From contig CAKZQX010000579.1 in assembly GCA_937141995.1 (NCBI GenBank), positions 1-6,874 on the forward strand: a DNA stretch of 6,874 nt, given 5' to 3'. The notes under the pieces are model-generated. The model saw nothing but the letters and a program-made list of their open reading frames with translations, did no database searches and had not been told where the DNA came from. The stretch comes from an uncultured Chloroflexaceae bacterium (GTDB lineage: Bacteria > Chloroflexota > Chloroflexia > Chloroflexales > Chloroflexaceae). Of the stretch, positions 1-5,059 are shown piece after piece. Within the stretch, counting starts at the first letter, position 1. Every line of letters starts with the position of its first letter. The position numbers and the translations under genes are program-made.

Positions 1-838
1 CCGCCTGCTCGGTTTGTGCGGGTTGCGGCACCCCCTCGTTCAGGCTGCCGCTGCGGAAGCCCGCCAGGTCCAGGGTGACATAGGTGAAGCCAATGTCGCG
101 CAGTTTGTGCTGGATGCGCCGGCGGGTGGCGGGTTGGGCCACGCGCAGAATATCGTCGGGTTCGCCCTCCAGGCGGGCGACCTCGCCATGGTGCCGCACG
201 CGCACCTGCCGCAGCCCGATTTCCCGCTTGAGAAACGCCTCGGCCTGCGCCACCTGTCCCAGCGCCTCGACCGTTACCGCGCGACCGTAGGGAATGCGCG
301 AGGCCAGGCATGCCATTGCCGGCTTGTCGTGCGTGGGCAGGCCACGCCGTTGCGACAATGCCCGAATGTCGGCCTTGCCCAGACCGGCCTCCAGCAGGGG
401 GGCGCGGATACCATGCTGTTGCGCGGCCTGCATCCCCGGCCGGTGATCTCCTAGATCGTCGGCGGTTGCGCCATAGACCACGGCAGCAAATCCGCGTGCG
501 CGGGCCAGCGGCCAGAGCGTAGTAAACAACTCGTCTTTGCAGTGAAAACAGCGGTTGGGATCATTGCGCACATAGTCGGCGTTGGCAAGCTCGTCGGTCG
601 TTACGATCTCCAGGGGGACACCGATCTGTGCGGCCAGGGTGCGCGCCTCGTCCAGCTCCTGCGCGGGCAGACTGGCGGAGCAGGCGGTCACGGCCAGCAC
701 CTTGTCGGGGCCGAGGGTATCGCGGCAGGCGGCCAGCAGGTAGCTGCTGTCAACCCCGGCGGAGAAGGCCACGACCACCGACTCCAATGCGCCGATGATG
801 CGCTGCATGTGGGTGGTTTTAGCTTCCAGCTTCGTCAT
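1..838 (-). CDS. larE: LarE, ATP-dependent sacrificial sulfur transferase (3' end cut by window edge)
   Basis: Translating the minus strand from the ATG at 838 gives 279 residues with no stop before the edge. LarE proteins are about 270-280 residues, so only a few codons are probably missing. The N-terminal PP-loop ATPase motif is SAGVDSS (residues 26-32). C97 and C100 lie in NRCFHCK, and a third cysteine, C177, lies in KPAMACLASR, at about the position of the sacrificial Cys176 of Lactiplantibacillus plantarum LarE. R213 and R215 (RVRHHGE) follow as in the family. LarE adenylates a carboxylate of pyridinium-3,5-biscarboxylate mononucleotide and replaces it with a thiocarboxylate, making the precursor of the nickel-pincer cofactor of LarA-type racemases; it is cytosolic. 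A CxxC plus a third Cys suggests the version that uses a [4Fe-4S] cluster and not its own cysteine. The start overlaps the 3' end of the upstream hydrolase gene by 20 bp. An internal Met11 would also leave the PP-loop intact. Family assignment is firm. Confidence 0.93.
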   Translation of the reverse strand, partial: MTKLEAKTTHMQRIIGALESVVVAFSAGVDSSYLLAACRDTLGPDKVLAVTACSASLPAQELDEARTLAAQIGVPLEIVTTDELANADYVRNDPNRCFHCKDELFTTLWPLARARGFAAVVYGATADDLGDHRPGMQAAQQHGIRAPLLEAGLGKADIRALSQRRGLPTHDKPAMACLASRIPYGRAVTVEALGQVAQAEAFLKREIGLRQVRVRHHGEVARLEGEPDDILRVAQPATRRRIQHKLRDIGFTYVTLDLAGFRSGSLNEGVPQPAQTEQA

Positions 839-1571
839 GGAGAAATTTCCTCACGGTTTCATCAAAGAGTTCGGGTTCCTGCCAGGCGATGATATGCCCG
901 GCCTCGGCCCGGAAGATTAGCCAGGAGCGGGGAATCGCATCGGCGACCACGCGGGACTGGCGTTCCGGGCAGAAGGGATCGCGTCCCCCCTGGAAGATCA
1001 ACACCGGAATGCGAATGCTGTCCAGGCAGGGGATCACCTCGGCTCCCGTCGCTTCCAGTTGTTCCATCGCCGTCAGCAGGCCATCGTGGAGGCGGGGCCA
1101 GCGCTCCGCGCCATGCTGCGCCTGCATGTAGCGCTCCCAGGCGGGCGGCGTGGTTGCGTTTCGCTGGCGGTGCGCGCCCAGGGCTTCCGGGCCGATCTGC
1201 GAGAAGACGCCATCCAGGATCAGCGCCGCGATATGGTAGGGCTGCTCGCAGTAGGCGTTGAGCGCCGATATCCCGCCCGCGCTCATGCCGAACACCGGCA
1301 CGGTATCTTCGGGAAAGAGCGTCTCCAGCAGGTCGGAGAGCGCCTGCCCCTGGAGTGTAAAATAGTCGCGGGTGAACAGGTTATCCGGCATGGCGGAGTG
1401 CCCGTGCCCCAGCAGATCGACGCTAACGACCTGGTATTCGTCGGCGAACCGGCGGGCCAGTTTCTCCTGGCTCGCGGCAGTCATGGTGTTGCCATGGATC
1501 AGCATTAGCGGACGGCCGCTGCCGACGGTCATATAAAACATCGCGCCGTGGCGCGTTTCAACATAGCTCAT
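819..1571 (-). CDS. alpha/beta-fold hydrolase
   Basis: The 250-residue product is a complete single-domain alpha/beta hydrolase with no signal peptide, so it is likely cytosolic. Visible landmarks are the oxyanion-hole strand LMLIHGN (residues 22-28), DLLGHGHS (52-59), the nucleophile elbow GMSAGG with Ser97 in GxSxG, the acid in FQGGRDPFCP (Asp198), and the catalytic histidine in EAGHIIAW (His226). These are known features of the esterase/lipase/haloalkane dehalogenase superfamily and give a full Ser-Asp-His triad. The Ser nucleophile argues against a dehalogenase. The natural substrate cannot be read from sequence. It is the first gene after the promoter at 1664-1692 and overlaps larE by 20 bp. 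The ATG at 1571 has only a weak Shine-Dalgarno, but the protein begins at the usual place for the fold and Met11 would cut the first strand. A link to LarE chemistry is unproven. Confidence 0.9.
   Translation of the reverse strand: MSYVETRHGAMFYMTVGSGRPLMLIHGNTMTAASQEKLARRFADEYQVVSVDLLGHGHSAMPDNLFTRDYFTLQGQALSDLLETLFPEDTVPVFGMSAGGISALNAYCEQPYHIAALILDGVFSQIGPEALGAHRQRNATTPPAWERYMQAQHGAERWPRLHDGLLTAMEQLEATGAEVIPCLDSIRIPVLIFQGGRDPFCPERQSRVVADAIPRSWLIFRAEAGHIIAWQEPELFDETVRKFLHDEAGS
846..852 (-). promoter_or_regulatory. Ribosome binding site of larE inside the hydrolase gene
   Basis: The minus strand reads GAGGAAA here, leaving about 9 nt to the larE ATG at 838. The site lies within the last coding codons of the upstream hydrolase gene. 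This supports the 838 start and suggests translational coupling of the two genes. Confidence 0.6.
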
Positions 1572-1601
1572 GCTAGTTCTGCTTTTCGTTCAGGTTATGA
1601 G

Positions 1602-1636
1602 ACGAAGGACGAAAGGTGAAGAACAAAGGACCGATG
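1602..1636. repeat. Degenerate 7-bp tandem repeat in hydrolase leader
   Basis: In phase, the plus strand reads acgaagg, acgaaag, gtgaaga, acaaagg, accgatg. Units share a purine-rich pattern but none is identical. It lies in the predicted 5' untranslated region of the hydrolase-larE transcript. Alone it would be weak; it gains weight from two clearer 7-bp arrays nearby (1697-1724 and 2332-2394). Confidence 0.4.
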
Positions 1637-1663
1637 TGCGATGTTTGCTGGTTGCTCTCCTTG

Positions 1664-1692
1664 ATCATACTTCGGGGCGTGGGGGGAGTCAA
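1664..1692 (-). promoter_or_regulatory. sigma70-type promoter for the hydrolase-larE operon
   Basis: On the minus strand a -35 box TTGACT (1692-1687) is followed by a 17-bp spacer and a -10 box TATGAT (1669-1664), each matching the consensus at five of six bases with ideal spacing. Transcription would start near 1657, giving a leader of about 85 nt before the ATG at 1571. The -35 box lies 4 bp from the heptamer array at 1697-1724. It is predicted from sequence only. Confidence 0.6.
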
Positions 1693-1696
1693 GGAT

Positions 1697-1724
1697 TGAG
1701 AACCGAGAACTGAGAACTGAGAAG
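1697..1724. repeat. 7-bp tandem repeat, four units (tgagaac)
   Basis: Four adjacent units read tgagaac, cgagaac, tgagaac, tgagaag on the plus strand. They fall between the stop codon of ruvA (1730) and the -35 box of the promoter at 1664-1692. A more diverged fifth unit could precede them at 1690-1696. Confidence 0.75.
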
Positions 1725-1729
1725 CCCGA

Positions 1730-2326
1730 TCAGGCGCTGCCAAAATAGCGCAACGCGAGACGCAGGCGCTCTTCCAGGTCGCCGGGGGCATCGGAGGGCA
1801 GGGCGGCAATAGCAGCACCGGCTTCGGCGCTGCTGTAGCCCAGGCTGACCAGCAGATCCGCCAGTTCGTTGTTGACTGCCAGCACCGCCGGGGGCGCTTC
1901 CGGTTGCGCCGCGGGCAACCCCTTCAGATCGAGTTTGCCGGTCAGCTCGAGCACCAGCCGCTCGGCGGTCTTTTTGCCAATACCGGGGATGCGTGACAGG
2001 CGGGTAGTATCCTTCTGTGCCACCGCGATGCGCAACTCATCCGGGGTTGCGGCGGAGAGCATACCGAGGGCCAGCCGCGGCCCCACCCCCGACACACTCA
2101 GGACTGTCTCAAACAGCGAACGCTGTTCGAGTGTGGCAAAGCCATAGAGCAGCAGCGCATCCTCGCGCACAACCATGAAGGTCTGCAGGTAGACCTCGTC
2201 GCCGATACTGCCCAGCTTCTCCAACACGGGACGGGGCACATAGACGAGGAAGCCTACCCCGCCGGTTTCGACCACCAGATGATCAGTGCCGATAGTGCGT
2301 AAAATGCCACGGAGCGAAGCGATCAT
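1730..2326 (-). CDS. ruvA: Holliday junction branch migration protein RuvA
   Basis: The 198-residue product has the normal length and order of RuvA. Residues 1-63 form the OB-fold domain ([20 protein letters not shown], then GVGFLVYVP). Two helix-hairpin-helix DNA-binding motifs follow, GVGPRLAL (80-87) and [12 protein letters not shown] (113-124). A flexible Pro/Ala linker (about 136-150) leads to the small C-terminal domain (about 153-198), which contacts RuvB in known homologues. RuvA tetramers bind the four-way junction and load RuvB hexamers for branch migration in recombination and repair. The ATG at 2326 is the only sensible start. No strong Shine-Dalgarno is seen; the nearest is GGA in the last unit of the heptamer array. 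Neither ruvB nor ruvC adjoins it here, so it is a standalone ruvA. It may be read through from the membrane-protein gene 85 bp upstream. Confidence 0.97.
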   Translation of the reverse strand: MIASLRGILRTIGTDHLVVETGGVGFLVYVPRPVLEKLGSIGDEVYLQTFMVVREDALLLYGFATLEQRSLFETVLSVSGVGPRLALGMLSAATPDELRIAVAQKDTTRLSRIPGIGKKTAERLVLELTGKLDLKGLPAAQPEAPPAVLAVNNELADLLVSLGYSSAEAGAAIAALPSDAPGDLEERLRLALRYFGSA

Positions 2327-2331
2327 ATGTT

Positions 2332-2394
2332 TAGTCCGTAATCTGTAGTCCGTGATCCGTGATCTGTAGTCCGTAGTCCGTAGTCCGTAGTCCG
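2332..2394. repeat. 7-bp tandem repeat, nine units (tagtccg), directly upstream of ruvA
   Basis: Nine units follow in exact 7-bp phase. The plus strand reads tagtccg, taatctg, tagtccg, tgatccg, tgatctg, then four identical tagtccg units, followed by a partial taatgt to 2400. Only positions 2, 3 and 6 of the unit vary. The array starts 5 bp from the ruvA ATG (2326) and fills most of the 85-bp gap to the stop of the membrane-protein gene at 2412. Four identical units at the end distal to ruvA suggest recent expansion or homogenisation. Confidence 0.92.
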
Positions 2395-2411
2395 TAATGT
2401 GCTGCCGGGTG

Positions 2412-3197
2412 TCACAGGTCGCGGATTACCATTTCGGCCTGGAAGCGGGCGGCGAGCGCCTGGGCTTCGGCAATGTGATCTTCCGGGATAGGAATGGCGA
2501 GTTTTTGCTGGATGGCACGATGATAGGTGGTGATCAACCGGGTTGTAAACAGTAACAGGGCGGGATTACCCGGCACAACCTGTACATCCGCCAGCGTGAT
2601 ATGGGGATCGTCAAAGGTGATATAGCGCCCCGGCAGATAGATCCCGAGCGGCCCAAGATAGACATCCACGGCTGTGGCGGGCGGCGGCGTTTGCGCCTGG
2701 CGATAACTGTTGATCGCAAAGAACAGGCTGACCGCCAGCACCACCGCGCCCATGATTAGCGCAATCTGCATGGCCTGCGGCGTTGAGCGCCCAAAGATCC
2801 CGACAAAATACCCTGCCGCCGCCGCGCTAACGCTGTAGAGCAGCACATTCCCGGCCAGACCGGCAACCGTGATCTGCTCCTCGTCGGTGTTGGCCCGCAC
2901 CCGCTCATCGCTCACCAGTCGCCGCCATTCTCCTGCCGGGTAGTGCCATGCGACCCAGTGCTCCCCGGCGATAATGCGCCGGACAACGGGCAGGCTGCGG
3001 CGATGCCGCACCAGCACACTCAGCAGCACAATCAGCGCGATCGTTCCCAGCAGCAGGGTCGGCAGCACCGCGACCGCCGGACTGGCGCCGACCAGCAGCA
3101 GCACCTGGGCCAGCAGGATCATCGCTCCGACAAAGAGTAAATCGCCGATCACAAACCAGCGGATCTGTTTCTGCATCAACTCTGCATCCCTTATCAC
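2412..3197 (-). CDS. Hypothetical membrane protein, about four transmembrane segments
   Basis: I do not recognise a named family. The 261-residue product has two adjacent hydrophobic helices (about 13-36 and 40-63), a polar stretch (64-110) with a tryptophan-rich motif [17 protein letters not shown] (78-94), two more helices (about 112-134 and 143-163), and a soluble C-terminal domain of about 95 residues with beta-rich character ([17 protein letters not shown] at 179-195) and a final amphipathic helix. Both the W-motif loop and the tail would lie on the same side of the membrane. The GTG start at 3197 overlaps the stop of the methyltransferase gene in a GTGA arrangement, which suggests cotranslation. 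Neither this GTG nor the in-frame ATG at 3176 (Met8) has a strong ribosome binding site, so the start may be 21 bp shorter. A role in restriction-modification is possible only by position. It could equally be an ancestral host gene next to the inserted pair. Confidence 0.78.
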   Translation of the reverse strand: MIRDAELMQKQIRWFVIGDLLFVGAMILLAQVLLLVGASPAVAVLPTLLLGTIALIVLLSVLVRHRRSLPVVRRIIAGEHWVAWHYPAGEWRRLVSDERVRANTDEEQITVAGLAGNVLLYSVSAAAAGYFVGIFGRSTPQAMQIALIMGAVVLAVSLFFAINSYRQAQTPPPATAVDVYLGPLGIYLPGRYITFDDPHITLADVQVVPGNPALLLFTTRLITTYHRAIQQKLAIPIPEDHIAEAQALAARFQAEMVIRDL

Positions 3198-4078
3198 CTG
3201 AGCCAGTCCAGGCAGCGCCCAATGATCAACTCGGTCATCGCTGCGTGGTGCGTATTTTTCATCGCAACCGGTTGCGTGTCAAATCCATGCATCTGGGCAA
3301 GCGCGTGTATCTCCGTAGTGTTATCGTAGGTCATCATAAAATCATTCGCAAGTGAACCGGCCAGGTGAAAGAGTTGCGGATGATCCAGGTTGGCGTGGGT
3401 GTAGAGCCGCGCCCCGGCCTTCTTCCCGGCAGCGGTGTAGGGCGGGTCAAGAAAGCAGACCACGCCGGACTGGTCGGCATACCGGCGCAGAACATCCATC
3501 CCATCACCCTCGATAAAGGTAAACCGCTCGCGGATGCTGCCGATAGCCTGAATGCGGCGGCAGAGCGTTGCGGGATACCAGCGCGACCGCAGACCTTTGC
3601 CGTTCTCGCCCTGCTTTACTTTCCCCGCCCCCGCCGCCATGATGCCCCCACGATTGACCCGGTTCTTCAAGATGGTGCGAAATGCCTGTTCTTTTATCTC
3701 CATTGCCGGTTGTGCAAGAACATCCGCAACCGCTTCCGGGGTCAGATCAAATGTCGCAATGCGCTCGGTCAGCCAGTCCCGTGCAGCGCCGTCGCCAAGG
3801 ATGGTTTTCCAGACCGCGGCAACCTGCGCATCAACTTCAACCATGATCACATGGTCGGCCAGTTGCTCAAACCCCACCGTCAAACTGACAATCCCACCCC
3901 CGGCAAACGGCTCGACAAACACCTCCGGCCGCGTGGTCCGGTGTGCCAGCCACTGCCTGATCCGGGGCACCAGCCAGGTCTTCCCGCCGGGATAGCGGAA
4001 GGGGCTACGCTGCGGGACTGTTGCGACGTTGGTGATAGTATGCGGTGGTGAGTCGTCCAGAAATGACATCTGTTGCAT
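3194..4078 (-). CDS. D12-class DNA adenine-N6 methyltransferase (Dam-like), modification subunit
   Basis: The 294-residue product carries the signature of the D12 (Dam/M.EcoRV/M.DpnIIA-type) family: FRYPGGK (27-33) near the N-terminus, the AdoMet-binding motif FVEPFAGGG (54-62), and the catalytic motif DPPY (211-214). The block NRVNRGGIMAAG (139-150) with downstream SRWYPATLCRRI is typical of D12 enzymes tied to restriction systems. The enzyme would transfer a methyl group from AdoMet to N6 of adenine in the target site, protecting host DNA from the nuclease encoded immediately upstream. The start at 4078 is 15 bp after the nuclease stop and is preceded by AGGAA with 7-nt spacing. Composition (mid to high 50s % GC in sampled lines) is nearer the host genes than the nuclease gene is. 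The recognition sequence cannot be predicted, so GATC should not be assumed. Confidence 0.93.
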   Translation of the reverse strand: MQQMSFLDDSPPHTITNVATVPQRSPFRYPGGKTWLVPRIRQWLAHRTTRPEVFVEPFAGGGIVSLTVGFEQLADHVIMVEVDAQVAAVWKTILGDGAARDWLTERIATFDLTPEAVADVLAQPAMEIKEQAFRTILKNRVNRGGIMAAGAGKVKQGENGKGLRSRWYPATLCRRIQAIGSIRERFTFIEGDGMDVLRRYADQSGVVCFLDPPYTAAGKKAGARLYTHANLDHPQLFHLAGSLANDFMMTYDNTTEIHALAQMHGFDTQPVAMKNTHHAAMTELIIGRCLDWLR

Positions 4079-4085
4079 GAAAGTA

Positions 4086-4090
4086 TTCCT
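4086..4090 (-). promoter_or_regulatory. Ribosome binding site of the methyltransferase gene
   Basis: The minus strand reads AGGAA with a 7-nt spacer to the ATG at 4078. It lies entirely in the 15-bp gap after the nuclease stop codon (4094-4096). The methyltransferase can therefore initiate independently on the shared transcript. Confidence 0.65.
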
Positions 4091-4093
4091 GGC

Positions 4094-4975
4094 TTATCCA
4101 AAAATGTCGGTTAACGTAGGGGCATCTGGCGGTAGACTATCCCCTGATTTCTTTTCATCAAACTTGCGCTGCAACTGTTTAATAAAGTCCTCAACTGGCC
4201 CAGGCTCAGGTGATGTAATACGTTGTAGGGCTGATGTAAATTGCGTGTACACTGTTTTCGTACGAACCAGTTTATACCGATTTTGATTGGTATCACGTTG
4301 CAATTCATAAACTAACCAGGCAATATCTGCCTCTTCTGGTTTAACTTCTGGAAGTGTTGGCAGAGTATTATAAAATCCACTATGTGTTGCGACTGCCAGC
4401 TTCTTTCTCCATGAGTTAAGAATGCCGCCTTTGTAAATAAGTTGAGGTGCCAATCGCTTACGCGACGACGATAAATAGTCAGGACGTGGCGAGTCACGTC
4501 GATCAGTCCAATCCATTGCATACCGATTAGATGGATCTTCCATGTAAAACTCAAAGGGAGTACGTACATTCCCTGAGATGTAAACTGCCTGAATCTCCAA
4601 CGCGCCAAAGTCAAGAATCTGGCCCTGGTCATCATAGGATATTAGGACAATATCAATATTGCCTGCCGACTTGCCGTTGCGATCATTCAAGCGGATTTCA
4701 GTTAGAGATGTCCAGGCAGTTCCTTCAGCAAAAAAGAAAGCAGCCGCATCAACCGCGATAAGCCAATCCTGGCGAAAACGTACAGGGCAGGTAATCGCTA
4801 CATCTTCACCCTCATAAATGCTGCAAACTCCCAGTGGATTATTCGCCTTGTCTTTGGTACAGGATGGTACTTTATTATTGAATGGACAAAGACGATTCTT
4901 GCGGTAGTGTGCTGCTTCCGGCGAAAGGTTATCCGCAGGAAACCCAAACACTTCCGCAAGGGGATGAGTAGACAT
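4094..4975 (-). CDS. NotI-family type II restriction endonuclease
   Basis: The 293-residue product matches the NotI family. Its N-terminal half has the cysteine pattern LCPFNN (C30), SCTK (C39), LGVCS (C51) and TCPVRF (C63), which in NotI forms a Cys4 iron-binding fold next to the DNA-binding surface. The PD-(D/E)XK-like core follows: Glu93 in LTEIRL, Asp108 in GNIDIVL, and Glu127/Gln129 in GALEIQAVY, corresponding to the E...D...ExQ active site known from NotI. The C-terminus (about 210-293) is charged and divergent. It would cut unmodified DNA at a specific site. The ATG at 4975 follows AGGAAAG at a longish spacing of about 11 nt. It is the first gene of the unit, transcribed before its methyltransferase. 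Sampled lines are about 43-48% GC against roughly 65% in host genes, a sign of horizontal transfer. No frameshift is seen, so it may be active. Confidence 0.88.
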   Translation of the reverse strand: MSTHPLAEVFGFPADNLSPEAAHYRKNRLCPFNNKVPSCTKDKANNPLGVCSIYEGEDVAITCPVRFRQDWLIAVDAAAFFFAEGTAWTSLTEIRLNDRNGKSAGNIDIVLISYDDQGQILDFGALEIQAVYISGNVRTPFEFYMEDPSNRYAMDWTDRRDSPRPDYLSSSRKRLAPQLIYKGGILNSWRKKLAVATHSGFYNTLPTLPEVKPEEADIAWLVYELQRDTNQNRYKLVRTKTVYTQFTSALQRITSPEPGPVEDFIKQLQRKFDEKKSGDSLPPDAPTLTDIFG

Positions 4976-4997
4976 TGGTTAGGTATCTTTCCTGTCT

Positions 4998-5025
4998 ATT
5001 TTACACGAAAACGTGTTTTCGTCAA
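4998..5025 (-). promoter_or_regulatory. sigma70-type promoter of the restriction-modification unit
   Basis: On the minus strand a -35 box TTGACG (5025-5020) is separated by 16 bp from a -10 box TAAAAT (5003-4998), five of six consensus matches each. The predicted transcript starts near 4991, leaving a leader of only about 16 nt. The start would fall inside the AGGAAAG Shine-Dalgarno (4993-4987). This is the only clear promoter for the nuclease-methyltransferase pair. Confidence 0.65.
5005..5022. promoter_or_regulatory. Perfect inverted repeat (operator candidate) filling the promoter spacer
   Basis: ACGAAAAC, a 2-bp centre, then GTTTTCGT: two perfect 8-bp arms. The palindrome occupies nearly all of the gap between the -35 and -10 boxes and shares its last bases with the -35 box, the classical location for a repressor site. 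It is not followed by a T-run on either strand and is a poor terminator. The regulator is unknown; no separate controller (C) gene is present between or beside the two enzymes. Confidence 0.65.
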
Positions 5026-5059
5026 CTTCACTCTATTGTACCATCATATCGCATAAAGC

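Noticed and set aside
14..892. Plus-strand open frames of 116-146 codons opposite larE
   Set aside because: The minus strand here encodes a full LarE with PP-loop and cysteine motifs, so these frames are antisense shadows.
1573..1818. 81-codon minus-strand open frame across the ruvA 3' end and the following spacer
   Set aside because: It reads the end of ruvA in another frame and then the heptamers and promoter; composition is low-complexity and there is no ribosome binding site or recognisable domain.
2332..2400. CRISPR array
   Set aside because: Units are only 7 bp and directly abutting with no spacers; this is a short tandem repeat.
3365..4051. 228-codon plus-strand open frame opposite the methyltransferase gene
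   Set aside because: It is antisense to a gene with unmistakable motifs; its protein is Pro/Arg-rich with no domain, as expected for a shadow in GC-rich DNA.
5005..5022. Intrinsic terminator of the beta-lactamase-like gene
   Set aside because: The stem is AT-rich with a 2-bp centre that cannot form a proper loop and there is no T-run after it; it fits an operator better.
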